Assembly: GCA_035544675.1 (NCBI GenBank)
Contig: DATKCA010000119.1
Span: 1-59,512, forward strand
Origin: DATKCA01 sp035544675
GTDB taxonomy: Bacteria; Acidobacteriota; Thermoanaerobaculia; Gp7-AA8
Length of the DNA stretch: 59,512 nucleotides
Reading direction: 5' to 3'
Within the stretch, counting starts at the first letter, position 1. Each line of letters opens with the position of its first letter. Shown here piece after piece: positions 44,372 to 56,844 of this stretch. Position numbers and translations under genes: made by a program. The notes below the pieces were generated by a model. That model was not told the DNA's origin. It saw only the letters and a program-made list of their open reading frames with translations, and did no database searches.

Positions 44372-46194
44372 CAGGCCTCGAAGATCCCGAACGACACGGG
44401 CGGCAGTTTCACGTTGCTCCGTTCCACCCTCGTCTCAGTTCCGAGGATCGCCTTCCACTTCGCTTCCCTGAACGGGATTCCGACTTCCTGAGCCTCGTCG
44501 CCGAAATTGAACGCTAGAAGCACCCTCTCCGCGCCCGTCGAACGAGACACGAGCAGCACCTTCCGGTCGTCGTCAGCGTGCACCTCGACCGCGGCGAGAT
44601 CGAGTGCCCGCAGCGCAGCGTGTTCGCGACGTAGCCTGAAGAGGTGCTTGTAGAGCGTGCGGAGCGAAGCGCTGCCGGCGCGGGTCAGCTTCGAGCGGCT
44701 GAACGTCTGCTCGTCATGAGGGTCGGGTATCTGGCCTTCCCATCTGAAGTCGTCGAATTCCTCGCGGCGGCCCTTGCGCACGGCCTCGATGAGGTCGCTG
44801 TCGGAGTGGCTGGTGAAGTACTGAAACGGCGCTGTCTCGCCGTACTCCTCGCCCATGAAGAGCATCGGCAGAAACGGAGAGAGGACCAGGGCTGCCGCGG
44901 CGATGTGAAGCTTCGCTTCCGGCACCATCGCTGCCAGCCTGTCTCCCATCATGCGATTGCCCACCTGGTCGTGGTTCTGCGAGCAGACGACGAACTTTGC
45001 GCCGTCCGTCGTGTTCGGCGTCAGTCCGTACCGCCGGGCACGATAGGTCGAATGCTGGCCGACATAGAGGTACCCGCTCCGCATCACACGCCCGAGGTCC
45101 GACACCCGGCCGTAGCCGGCGTAATAGCCGTCGCTCTCACCCGTGAGCAGCGTGTGCAGCGAGTGATGGAAGTCGTCGTTCCACTGCGCGTCGAACCCCA
45201 GTCCCAACTGTTCCGCCGGCGTGATGACGCGCGGGTCGTTGAGATCGCTCTCGGCGATCGAGTGGATCCTGCGTCCCAGCTCCCGGGCCCGAGCCCGGAT
45301 CGCGACGCAGAGGTCCTGGAGAAAGGGCTGTGCGGTGTGATCGACGATGGCGTGAACGGCATCGACGCGCAGGCCGTCGATATGGAATTCGTCGACCCAC
45401 TGCAGCGCGCTGTGAATGAAGAACCAGCGGACGTGATCGCTCCCCGCTCCGTCGAAGTTGATGGCCAGGCCCCAGGGCGTGCGGTACCGGTCCGTGAAGT
45501 ACGGACCATACTCCCCAAGATAGTTGCCCTCCGGGCCGAGGTGGTTGTAGACGACGTCGAGAAGGATGGCCATGCCGCGCTGGTGACAGGCGTCGACCAG
45601 CCGCTTGAGCGCGACCGGACCTCCGTACGAGCTCTGCGCCGCGCCGACATACGTGCCGTCGTAGCCCCAGTTTCGCCACCCGGGGAACTGTGCGACGGGC
45701 AGCAGTTCCACCGCGGTAATCCCGAGGTCCTTCAGCTCGTCGAGCTGTGGGATGACGGCGTCGAACGTCCCTTCCGCGGTGAACGTGCCGACGTGCAGCT
45801 CGTAGACGACGAGGTCTTCGAGCGGAAGGCCCCTCCATGACCCATCAGTCCAGGCGAAGTCCCGGCTCACGACTTCCGACGGCCCGTGAACGCCTTCGGG
45901 CTGATACCGCGACGCCGGATCGGGACGCTCCTCTCCACCGAGGACAAACCTGTAGCGGGCGCCCGCCGGGCAGTTCTCAGCAACGCCCTCGTGGTAGCCG
46001 CCGGCGCGTTTGCGCAGTGCCACGCGGCGATCGTCCGGAGCCAGAATGTGCACACTCACTTTCTCGTGCGAGGGCGCCCAGACACGAAACTCGCAGCGGG
46101 ATCCACCCAGCAGCGTCGCGCCGAGGCGCTCGCCGAAGGGGGCGGAAGGAGCAGGTGCACCAGTGGTCGCTTCGCGCTCGAAGCTATCGTGCAC
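44371..46194 (-). CDS. treZ: Maltooligosyl trehalose trehalohydrolase
   Basis: A 607-residue GH13 enzyme that cuts trehalose from the trehalosyl end made by TreY. An N-terminal CBM48-like domain (LLGGSRCEFRVWAPSHEKVSVHIL) is followed by VYELHVGTFTAEGTFDAVIPQLDELKDLGITAVELLPVAQFPG, GLRVDAVHAI (nucleophile Asp), SIAESDLNDPRVI (acid/base Glu) and VVCSQNHDQVGNRM. LPMLFMGEEYGETAPFQYF is diagnostic for TreZ. The start (GTG at 46194) lies 11 bases inside the end of glgB. Confidence 0.96.
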   Translation of the reverse strand: MHDSFEREATTGAPAPSAPFGERLGATLLGGSRCEFRVWAPSHEKVSVHILAPDDRRVALRKRAGGYHEGVAENCPAGARYRFVLGGEERPDPASRYQPEGVHGPSEVVSRDFAWTDGSWRGLPLEDLVVYELHVGTFTAEGTFDAVIPQLDELKDLGITAVELLPVAQFPGWRNWGYDGTYVGAAQSSYGGPVALKRLVDACHQRGMAILLDVVYNHLGPEGNYLGEYGPYFTDRYRTPWGLAINFDGAGSDHVRWFFIHSALQWVDEFHIDGLRVDAVHAIVDHTAQPFLQDLCVAIRARARELGRRIHSIAESDLNDPRVITPAEQLGLGFDAQWNDDFHHSLHTLLTGESDGYYAGYGRVSDLGRVMRSGYLYVGQHSTYRARRYGLTPNTTDGAKFVVCSQNHDQVGNRMMGDRLAAMVPEAKLHIAAAALVLSPFLPMLFMGEEYGETAPFQYFTSHSDSDLIEAVRKGRREEFDDFRWEGQIPDPHDEQTFSRSKLTRAGSASLRTLYKHLFRLRREHAALRALDLAAVEVHADDDRKVLLVSRSTGAERVLLAFNFGDEAQEVGIPFREAKWKAILGTETRVERSNVKLPPVSFGIFEA

Positions 46195-48400
46195 GCTCTT
46201 CGTCCTCCTGGTGCACCAGGAATACGGCCCCCAGGGGCGGGAGCGTCAGGTTCAACGACCAGCGCCGGCCATGCAGAGGAATCGGCACCGCTTCGAGGCC
46301 GCCCAGGTTTCCCTGTCCGCTGCCGCCGTACAGCGCCGCGTCGCTGTTGAGAAGCTCTTTCCAGAATCCCGGACGGGGCACCCCGATCTGATAGTTGTGG
46401 CGCGGCTGGGGCGTGAAGTTCAGCACCACGGCCACCATCTCCTCGGGACGCGACCTGGATCGGCGCAGAAGGCTGACGATGCTCTGCTCGTTGTCGCAGC
46501 AGTCGATCCACTCGAAGCCGTCCGGAGAGGTGTCCAGCTCGTGCAGGGCCGGTGTGTTGCGATACGCCTTGTTCAGATCCTCGACCCATCGCTGCAGCGT
46601 GGCATGCGGGAGGCTGTCGAGCAGGTGCCAGTCGAGACTCATCTCGTGGTTCCACTCGCGCCACTGCCCGATCTCGCAACCCATGAAGATCAGCTTCTTT
46701 CCGGGTTGTGAGTACATGTGCGCGAACAGCAGGCGCAGATTCGCCAATTTCTGCCACTGGTCGCCCGGCATCTTGGCGATGAGCGATCCCTTGCCGTGCA
46801 CCACTTCGTCATGCGACAGCGGGAGCACGAAGTTCTCGGTAAAGGCGTACATCATCCGGAACGTCAGGTCGTTGTGGTGGTATTTGCGATGGACGGGGTC
46901 GTGCGCGAAGTAGCGCAGCGAGTCGTGCATCCATCCCATATCCCATTTCATGCCGAAGCCGAGGCCGCCCACGTACGTGGGGCGCGACACCATCGGCCAG
47001 GCCGTCGATTCCTCGGCGATCACCTGCACGTCCGGATGCACTTTGTAGAGGTCCTCGTTCATCCGCCGCAGGAACGAGATCGCCTCCACGTTCTCACGGC
47101 CGCCGAACTCGTTGGGGATCCACTCGCCCTGCTTGCGCGAGTAGTCCAGGTACAGCATCGAGGCCACGGCGTCCACGCGCAGGCCGTCGGCGTGGTACTC
47201 GTCCAGCCAGTACAGCGCGCTGCTGAGCAGAAAGCTGCGCACCTCATTGCGCCCGTAGTTGAAGATCAGGCTGTTCCAGTCGGGATGAAATCCCTTGCGC
47301 GGATCGGCGTGCTCGTACAGATGCGTTCCGTCAAAGTACGAGAGCCCGTGTTCGTCGGTCGGGAAGTGCGACGGCACCCAGTCGAGGATCACTCCGATTT
47401 CGTGCTGGTGAAGGACGTCCACGAGGTACTTGAAGTCCTGCGGCGTGCCGAAGCGGCTGGTGGGCGCGAAGTAACCCGTCCCCTGATAGCCCCATGAGCC
47501 GTAGAACGGATGCTCCATCACCGGCATCAGCTCGATGTGCGTGAAGTTCATCTTGCGCACGTACTGCGCGAGCGGCTCCGCGATCTCGCGATAGCTCATC
47601 GGTCGCGGCGGCCCGTCGCCGTCGAAGACCCGGCGCCACGAGCCGAGGTGAACTTCGTACGTGGTCATCGGCGCGTTGAAGGAGTTGCGGGCCCGCCGCG
47701 TCTTCATCCACTCCTCGTCGTTCCACTCGTAGTCGAGGTCCCACACGATGGATCCCGTCCGCGGCGGCGTCTCGTGATGGAACCCGAACGGATCCGCCTT
47801 GTCGACGCGATAGTCGTTGTGTCGCGAGATCACGTGATACTTGTAGATCGTCCCCTTCCCCGCGTTCGGGATGAAGCCTTCCCAGATTCCGGAGGCGCCC
47901 CGCGCCTCCAGCCGGTGGGCCCGGGGATCCCACCCGTTGAACGAGCCGATCACGCTGACCTGGTCCGCGTTGGGCGCCCAGACGCCGAAGTGCGTTCCCT
48001 TCACCCCGTCGCGCTCGACGATGTGCGAGCCAAGCTTCTCCCAGAGACGGTGATGGCTGCCTTCGTTGAAAAGGTAGAGGTCGTTTTCGGTCAACAGGGA
48101 TTGGCGGTCCTCCCGCTTCGGTGGGGCGACGCCATCTTTGGCGGCGGACCTGGGCGGCTTCTCCGCCCTCCCCGCCCGGGGCGCCGGTGAGGACACCGGC
48201 GCTCCATCCTGTTTCCCCGCAGCGCTCTGCTTCGGTGGGGCGCCGCCATCCCTGGCGGCGGCCTTGGGCGGCTTCTTCTCGCCTGCCGGATCCGCGGTGC
48301 TCACCGGGACCGTCGGCACCACGTCCGCGCCGGTAGTCTCCAGCTCTTCCACCGCCTTTTTCGAAGCGGTCTTCTCACTCTTCTTACTCCTGATTGCCAT
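46184..48400 (-). CDS. glgB: 1,4-alpha-glucan branching enzyme with a repeat-containing N-terminal extension
   Basis: A 738-residue GH13 branching enzyme. The core begins near residue 100 (LYLFNEGSHHRLWEKLGSH) with CBM48, then VHLGSWRRV, ALYWLDEYHADGLRVDAVASMLYLDYSRK (nucleophile Asp), QVIAEESTAWP (acid/base Glu) and FVLPLSHDEVVHGKGSL. The first 100 residues are Lys/Ala/Pro-rich and low complexity. They contain two similar blocks (PPKAAARDGGAPPK and PPRSAAKDGVAPPK) and, between them, DGAPVSSPAPR encoded by REP palindrome R4. The native start may lie near the core (a TTG before TENDLYLF is possible), but the annotated ATG fits the overlap with the upstream gene. It builds branches on the glucan polymerised by GlgE. 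Confidence 0.94.
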   Translation of the reverse strand: MAIRSKKSEKTASKKAVEELETTGADVVPTVPVSTADPAGEKKPPKAAARDGGAPPKQSAAGKQDGAPVSSPAPRAGRAEKPPRSAAKDGVAPPKREDRQSLLTENDLYLFNEGSHHRLWEKLGSHIVERDGVKGTHFGVWAPNADQVSVIGSFNGWDPRAHRLEARGASGIWEGFIPNAGKGTIYKYHVISRHNDYRVDKADPFGFHHETPPRTGSIVWDLDYEWNDEEWMKTRRARNSFNAPMTTYEVHLGSWRRVFDGDGPPRPMSYREIAEPLAQYVRKMNFTHIELMPVMEHPFYGSWGYQGTGYFAPTSRFGTPQDFKYLVDVLHQHEIGVILDWVPSHFPTDEHGLSYFDGTHLYEHADPRKGFHPDWNSLIFNYGRNEVRSFLLSSALYWLDEYHADGLRVDAVASMLYLDYSRKQGEWIPNEFGGRENVEAISFLRRMNEDLYKVHPDVQVIAEESTAWPMVSRPTYVGGLGFGMKWDMGWMHDSLRYFAHDPVHRKYHHNDLTFRMMYAFTENFVLPLSHDEVVHGKGSLIAKMPGDQWQKLANLRLLFAHMYSQPGKKLIFMGCEIGQWREWNHEMSLDWHLLDSLPHATLQRWVEDLNKAYRNTPALHELDTSPDGFEWIDCCDNEQSIVSLLRRSRSRPEEMVAVVLNFTPQPRHNYQIGVPRPGFWKELLNSDAALYGGSGQGNLGGLEAVPIPLHGRRWSLNLTLPPLGAVFLVHQEDEERAR
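48181..48202. repeat. REP-like palindrome R4 within glgB
   Basis: Reverse orientation, perfect 9-bp arms. Its reverse complement is identical to R2 over about 30 bases, including the flanking ATGGA and CCC. In the glgB frame it reads APVSSPA. Confidence 0.85.
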
Positions 48401-50339
48401 CGACTCTTCGCCTCTCCTGCACGTTCCGAAGGACTCGCCTCACCGTATCATCAGCTCGCGTCTCCTCCAGCGTGTATCGGAGCTTCTGGCGCCAGCTCCG
48501 GCCGGGTACGCCGGGCACGTTCTGCGGCTCGTTTTCGAGCCATAAGTCTTCCAGATTCACCAGCACGATTTCAGCGGTGCTGCCGCTGAGGAACGAGAGG
48601 AGCGCCTCGAGGACCGCGATGGTGTCGTCAGTGTCTCGAGGAAGCAAGCCTCGCGCCTTCAGGAGCCGGGTGAGGGCAGACCGCGTTTTCTCGCGCTTTT
48701 CCCTCTCCTCCTCAGCCCCCTTCCGGTCGAGCAGGTGCTGGCTGAGCCGATCGTCGATGTCGCGGCCGCTCCAGAAGCCGGCGAAGGAGGGCATATCGTG
48801 CGTGTTCACGCTGGCCACGGACGCGGCGGCCGGCGAAGCCAGCGGCTCCTCACTCTCGGGCTTGATCTCGTACTGGACGACGTACATCCGGCGGAGCCCG
48901 TGCTTCTCCATCATCCGCGGCACGTACTGCGGCACGGTGCCGAGATCCTCGCCGACGATCGCACAATCGTGCCTTGTCGCCTCGAGCACCAGGATCGCGT
49001 ACAGCTCCTCCTCGGCGTAGCGCACGTAGACGCCGTCTTTCGGCTCCCCCCCTTCGGGAATCCAGAAGAGGCGATGCAGTCCCATCACGTGATCGAGGCG
49101 CAGGATGCCGGCGTGCGAGACGTGATGGCGGATGCAGGCGCGGAAGTACTCGTAGCGCTGCTCGCGGATCGCATCAGGATCGAGCGGCGGGAACCCCCAG
49201 TTCTGGCCCCTGGTGAAGAAGAGATCGGGAGGGGCTCCGGCGGAGACGCCCCGGGCGAACACGCTCGCGTATTTCCATGCGTCGAAGCCACCCGGATTCA
49301 CGCCCAGCGGAAAATCGAGATAGAGGCCGGTGCCGGAGCGGCGAGCGTCATCCGCCGCCTCGCGCATCTGTTGGGCCATCCGGTATTGAACGTAGAGGTG
49401 ATAGTCGGCGGACTCGCGCTCCTCCTTCGCGGCGCGGAAGTGAGCGTAGCCGTAGGCGCCGGTGCGGGCCCACGCCGCGAACTCGTCGTCGCGCCGGAAT
49501 CGCGCTGCCATCCGCTCGAGGACGCGTCGCTTCTCGCGCATGACGCCGGCGTGGTCCACGCGCGGCGAATTCTGCAGGAGCGCAATGGCGCCCGGGTCGA
49601 GGTCGCGCGCCAGAAACTCCGGAAGCCGCTCCACGTCGAGGTACATCTCATTCCAGAAGAGCCGGCTCACCGGCGAATAGGGGCTCGGCTCGTCCTCGAA
49701 CGCGGCGAGCATCGGCAGCGTGGCCACCACTCCGCCGCCCAGCTCGTTGATCCACGCGCGGTACGCCTGCAGGTCGCCGGCATCGCCCGCCCCCCAGCTG
49801 CGCTCGGTGCGCGCGGCGTAGAGCGGGATGAAAATGCCCCACGCCCGGTCCGCCGGTCCACCGGCCTTCTGCGGCGCCGCGATCACGAACACCTCGGCCG
49901 TACTCCCGGCCACTCTCAGCGCGAGGACGTGATAGCCGTGCGGGACGGCGCCCTCGATCCGGATGCTCTTGCCCGCGTACTCATCCTCCGACCAGGCCGC
50001 GGTGACGGCCCCCAGATCGATGCTGCCGCGACGCACCTCTCCGTTCTCCAGACGAAGCTCCCACTCCAGCGTGGAATCGTGGGCTTTGCGCGGCAGGCGA
50101 AGATGGATGGCCAGAGGGCGACGGCCCCAGACCACAGCCACGGGCTCCGCCAGCCGCGACCAGAACGCGCTCTTCCGGGCGCGCAGAAGGTCGTCGAGGC
50201 CGGCCGCATCCGGAGCGCGGACACGCACCGCGTTGATGAGGGCGTCACGCGATGCGCTCCGCTTCTTCCCCGCGTCATCTTCGTAGGTGAGCTGGATCGA
50301 GAGGAGACGGGCCAGCTCACGGAGATGAGAAAGCCTCAC
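48384..50339 (-). CDS. malQ: 4-alpha-glucanotransferase (GH77), long E. coli-like type
   Basis: A 651-residue amylomaltase with the extra N-terminal domains typical of E. coli MalQ. GIFIPLYAARTERSWGAGDAGDLQAYRAWI opens the GH77 core. AGILRLDHVMGLHRLFWIP (nucleophile Asp), AIVGEDLGTVPQYV (acid/base Glu) and ASVNTHDMPSFAGFW (stabilising Asp) are all present. I chose GTG at 50339 behind AGGAGGGAGG; an in-frame TTG seven codons earlier has no such site. The C-terminus overlaps glgB by 17 bases. It is a second MalQ in the window and differs clearly from the one at 40089-41612, so the two may work on different chain lengths. Confidence 0.94.
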   Translation of the reverse strand: MRLSHLRELARLLSIQLTYEDDAGKKRSASRDALINAVRVRAPDAAGLDDLLRARKSAFWSRLAEPVAVVWGRRPLAIHLRLPRKAHDSTLEWELRLENGEVRRGSIDLGAVTAAWSEDEYAGKSIRIEGAVPHGYHVLALRVAGSTAEVFVIAAPQKAGGPADRAWGIFIPLYAARTERSWGAGDAGDLQAYRAWINELGGGVVATLPMLAAFEDEPSPYSPVSRLFWNEMYLDVERLPEFLARDLDPGAIALLQNSPRVDHAGVMREKRRVLERMAARFRRDDEFAAWARTGAYGYAHFRAAKEERESADYHLYVQYRMAQQMREAADDARRSGTGLYLDFPLGVNPGGFDAWKYASVFARGVSAGAPPDLFFTRGQNWGFPPLDPDAIREQRYEYFRACIRHHVSHAGILRLDHVMGLHRLFWIPEGGEPKDGVYVRYAEEELYAILVLEATRHDCAIVGEDLGTVPQYVPRMMEKHGLRRMYVVQYEIKPESEEPLASPAAASVASVNTHDMPSFAGFWSGRDIDDRLSQHLLDRKGAEEEREKREKTRSALTRLLKARGLLPRDTDDTIAVLEALLSFLSGSTAEIVLVNLEDLWLENEPQNVPGVPGRSWRQKLRYTLEETRADDTVRRVLRNVQERRRVDGNQE

Positions 50340-50349
50340 GCCTCCCTCC

Positions 50350-53589
<3,240 letters not shown>

Positions 53590-53624
53590 GGTGTGAGTGC
53601 TGTGAGCGGAGCGCCGCGCTCCAC

Positions 53625-55649
53625 TTACAGGAAGTACTCGAAGTCCCTTTCCGTCCGCACCCGCTTGCGGATTCTGAAGATGTGCGCCGGGACGACATGC
53701 GGGTTGAGCTGCACGTAGTTTCGCGAGCCGTGCCATGAATGCCGCGCGCCGCTGAGCAGGTCGTGAACCTGGAAGGCGCGGCTGGGGTCGACACCGAGGG
53801 ATGGAAGGTCGAGCTCGACGTGGCCGGCCTGAGTGTGGTGAGGGTCGACGTTGACGATGGTGATGACGACGTTCGTGCCGTCCGCACTCGTCTTGCTGAA
53901 GCAGAGGATCGCTTCGTTCGTCGTGGCGTGAAAGCGAAGCGTCTCGTTCTGCTGCAAAGCGGGGTTCTCACGGCGCACTCTGTTGACCAGAGCCATGAAG
54001 TCGGACAGATCATCCTCGCCGGGCGGCCACTGTTTGACTTCGTACTTCTCGGAGTCGAGGTACTCCTCGCTTCCGCTCTCGCGCGGCGCGTGCACGAAGC
54101 GCTCGAACGCCGGCCCGTAAATGCCATAGCTCGAGGCCAGCGTCGCCGCCAGGACGAACCGGATCGTGAACGCGGCGCGGCCGCCATACTGCAAAAACTC
54201 GGTCAGGATGTCCGGCGTGTTCGGCCACGCGTTGGGCCGGAAGAAATCGCTCACCGGTGGCTTCGTGATCTCCTCGAAGTACTCCTGAAGCTCCTGCCGC
54301 GCGTTCCTCCAGGCGAAATACGTGTACGACTGGGAGAACCCTGCCTTGGCCAGCCAGTACATGATCCGCGGCCTCGTGAAGGCCTCGGCCAGGAAGATCA
54401 GGTCGGGATTCTCGCGCTTCAGCTCGGCGATGCACCACTGCCAGAACGGGAGTGGCTTGGTGTGCGGATTGTCGACCCGGAAGATGCGCACTCCGTGATC
54501 GATCCAGTAACGGAAGACGTCGCGCAGCTCGTTCCAGAGCGCCTGCCACTCTTCGGACTCGAAGTAGAACGGATAGATGTCCTGATACTTCTTGGGCGGA
54601 TTCTCGGCGTATTGGATCGTCCCGTCCGGCCGCTTCTGAAACCAGTCCGGATGCTCCTTCACCCAGGGGTGATCGGGGGAGGCCTGGAACGCGATGTCCA
54701 TCGCGATCTCGAGGCCGTGTCCCGCGGCGGCCTTCACCAGCCGCTCGAAGTCGGAGAGCGTCCCGAGGTCCGGATGAATCGCGGTGTGGCCGCCGCCGGC
54801 GTCGCCGATGGCCCACGGGCTCCCCACGTCGCCTTTCCCGGCGGTGACCTTGTTGTTCGGTCCCTTGCGAAACGTCGTGCCGATGGGGTGGATCGGGGGC
54901 AGATACAGCACGTCGAAGCCCATCTTCGCGATGCGGGGCAATTGCGCCTCGACGTCGCGGAAGGTGCCGTGTTTCCCCGGCTCCGTTGCGGTGGAGCGCG
55001 GGAACAGCTCGTACCACGTGCTGTACGCGGCTCTCTTCCGATCGACCTCGATCGGCAGCTCGGAGGGGTGGCGGGTGACGAACTTCCTCTCGGCATTCCG
55101 CCACATCAGGACCAGAAGGTCCTGGCTCCACATCTCCTCCACTTTGTCCTCCACCGGCTCGTCGCCTTCCAGCAGCGTGGCGACGGCCTGGAGTTTTCTG
55201 CGATCGCGCGCGCCGGCATTGGCGGCCGCGGCCCGGATCATCTCCAGGCCGATGAGCAGCTGGACTTCCAGGTCCCGGCCGGTGACGCCGCCGTCGATGC
55301 GCTTGCGCAGGTCGCGGTGCCACGTGAGGAAGTGATCGATCCAGGCCTCGATGGTGAAATAGTGAAAGCCGAGCGCTTCGAGCGGGAACTCGGCGCGCCA
55401 GCGGTCGTTGACCAGCGGCCGCATCCGCACTTCCGTGCGCTCCTTCTCGCTTCCGTGGCGATGGTGGACGACGGCGGAGATCAGATCGTGGCCGTCGGCG
55501 AAGATATCCGCCTCCACCGCGACGATGTCGCCGGCGACGCGCTTGGCCGCGAACTGACCGCCGTCGACCGACGGCGAGATCCCCTCGATGATGACTCTGT
55601 TACGACCGTCGAACGCAACCACAGTATCCGTCCATCGTGCGAGTCTCAT
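53625..55649 (-). CDS. glgE: Maltose-1-phosphate maltosyltransferase
   Basis: A 674-residue GH13_3 enzyme that extends alpha-1,4-glucan using maltose 1-phosphate. VDGGQFAAKRVAGDIVAVEADIFADGHD is the N-terminal domain; PIHPIGTTFRKGPNN, IHPDLGTLSDFERLV, GVRIFRVDNPHTKPLPFW (nucleophile Asp) and FLAEAFTRPRIMYWLAKAGFSQSYTYFAWRN (acid/base Glu) are GlgE-specific. It starts six bases after the stop of the membrane protein gene with a GAGG between. With TreS-Mak and GlgB it forms the complete GlgE pathway. Confidence 0.97.
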   Translation of the reverse strand: MRLARWTDTVVAFDGRNRVIIEGISPSVDGGQFAAKRVAGDIVAVEADIFADGHDLISAVVHHRHGSEKERTEVRMRPLVNDRWRAEFPLEALGFHYFTIEAWIDHFLTWHRDLRKRIDGGVTGRDLEVQLLIGLEMIRAAAANAGARDRRKLQAVATLLEGDEPVEDKVEEMWSQDLLVLMWRNAERKFVTRHPSELPIEVDRKRAAYSTWYELFPRSTATEPGKHGTFRDVEAQLPRIAKMGFDVLYLPPIHPIGTTFRKGPNNKVTAGKGDVGSPWAIGDAGGGHTAIHPDLGTLSDFERLVKAAAGHGLEIAMDIAFQASPDHPWVKEHPDWFQKRPDGTIQYAENPPKKYQDIYPFYFESEEWQALWNELRDVFRYWIDHGVRIFRVDNPHTKPLPFWQWCIAELKRENPDLIFLAEAFTRPRIMYWLAKAGFSQSYTYFAWRNARQELQEYFEEITKPPVSDFFRPNAWPNTPDILTEFLQYGGRAAFTIRFVLAATLASSYGIYGPAFERFVHAPRESGSEEYLDSEKYEVKQWPPGEDDLSDFMALVNRVRRENPALQQNETLRFHATTNEAILCFSKTSADGTNVVITIVNVDPHHTQAGHVELDLPSLGVDPSRAFQVHDLLSGARHSWHGSRNYVQLNPHVVPAHIFRIRKRVRTERDFEYFL

Positions 55650-55655
55650 GCCTCA

Positions 55656-56603
55656 TCAGCGCAGCAGCTTGCGCACGAACGGACGCACGAGAAACGCCAT
55701 GAAGCTACCAGCAGGACCGCGCCGCAGCGCGGGGAGGCGAACGAGCTGCTCCAGCGTGAGCGCGGCTGCGAGAAGCAGCGACAGAAGCGCCGTGATGCCG
55801 CCGCCGTCCGAGAGCTTCGCCGCCGAGCTGACCACTCCGATCACTGCGAATACGAGGATGATCGCCGCAACCGTCGTTGCGTCCGCGCGGTAGTCGAAGC
55901 CGTAGCGCTGCGCCAGGACGCGCTGCTCGGCCGCCGAGAGCAGCGTCATGAACGCGGAACGTGTCGCGACGGCGTCGCGCACCACGGTGGCCTCGTCGGG
56001 CGGAAGAGTGAACGTCGACGTCCCACGCTCTACCGCCGTGGGCGAGACCGCTCCGGTATGCCGCAGCCCGAGCGCGTATCCGATCGAGTAGACCAGCAGG
56101 CCGGCCGCCGATCCGATCGGCCGTGACTGGCTCCATACGACGTGAAAGCGGATGACCGTCTCGAGTGCGAGATAGACGCATAGGATGAGGAGCCACAGCG
56201 GAGGCCCCGCCGAGCGCTCCAGGATCGAGCGCACGAGCCACTGCAGCGTCAGGACGATCGCCAGAACGGGCAGGGTCAGCGACAGGAGCGTGAGTCGGGC
56301 GGGCATGATCCCGAGCTCGCTGGCGAGCTGCTGCTGCACCACGGCGGGAAGATGGCCGGTGAAGACGCCGAGCAGATTCGCGGTCCGGCGTCCCTTTTCC
56401 CGCACCAATGCCGCGCGATGCTCCGCCTCGCGACGCGACTCGCTCGCCTCGTCGTAAGCGTCGGATACCCGCATCACGTGACTGTCCGGCCACGGCTCCA
56501 GCACGTACCGCCATCCGCCGTCCGGCAACGGCTCTTCCACGAGGACTTCGTAGTAGCGATCCTCCCAGAGCACGGCGGTGCCGGGATACTCGGCGGAGGT
56601 CAT
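55656..56603 (-). CDS. Membrane protein of unknown function, upstream of glgE
   Basis: A 315-residue protein from ATG 56603 (MTSAEYPGTAVLWEDRYYEV); the frame is open to an ATG at 56705, but the extra 34 residues look noncoding. The N-terminal 70 residues (YYEVLVEEPLPDGGWRYVLEPWPDSHVMRV) form a soluble domain. A charged helix (EASESRREAEHRAALVREK) and helices near residues 105-135 and 140-165 follow, then a second pair near 235-280 (ATTVAAIILVFAVIGVVSSAAKL, GGGITALLSLLLAAALTL). I recognise no family. It appears to be the first gene of the glucan/trehalose operon and could be a local sensor or anchor. Confidence 0.7.
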   Translation of the reverse strand: MTSAEYPGTAVLWEDRYYEVLVEEPLPDGGWRYVLEPWPDSHVMRVSDAYDEASESRREAEHRAALVREKGRRTANLLGVFTGHLPAVVQQQLASELGIMPARLTLLSLTLPVLAIVLTLQWLVRSILERSAGPPLWLLILCVYLALETVIRFHVVWSQSRPIGSAAGLLVYSIGYALGLRHTGAVSPTAVERGTSTFTLPPDEATVVRDAVATRSAFMTLLSAAEQRVLAQRYGFDYRADATTVAAIILVFAVIGVVSSAAKLSDGGGITALLSLLLAAALTLEQLVRLPALRRGPAGSFMAFLVRPFVRKLLR

Positions 56604-56709
56604 GGTGCGGGGCACACGCGCGTTCCACCCCTTGGTGCGACGGCAGTGGATGCTGATCGACTCACCGTGGCCGGGGCGAACGCGGTCGGATCCATACGCG
56701 CGCATTGGC

Positions 56710-56771
56710 AGATTGTAGATCGTAGATCCTGGATCGTAGGAGAACGAATCCGGGATCTCCTTCGATCTACG
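56710..56771. repeat. Heptanucleotide array, left side of the secreted-protein gene
   Basis: AGATTGT, AGATCGT, AGATCCT, GGATCGT, AGGAGAA and further 7-base steps. CGTAGATC at 56721-56728 is complementary to GATCTACG at 56764-56771, so it can fold back. Confidence 0.7.
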
Positions 56772-56844
56772 GTCGCAGGGCTGAGTAGCGGTGGAGCCGC
56801 CGCATTGTCAGTGCACTTCGGGATCGCTGGCGCTATTCTAAGCC

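Noticed and set aside
53608..53622. GGAGCG-CCG-CGCTCC hairpin between treS and glgE as a fifth REP copy
   Set aside because: Shares only the GGAGCGCC start with the REP palindrome; arms and loop differ.
53590..53736. 49-residue extension before TreS
   Set aside because: No family resemblance; MDEIWYKDAVIYQ is the standard TreS start.
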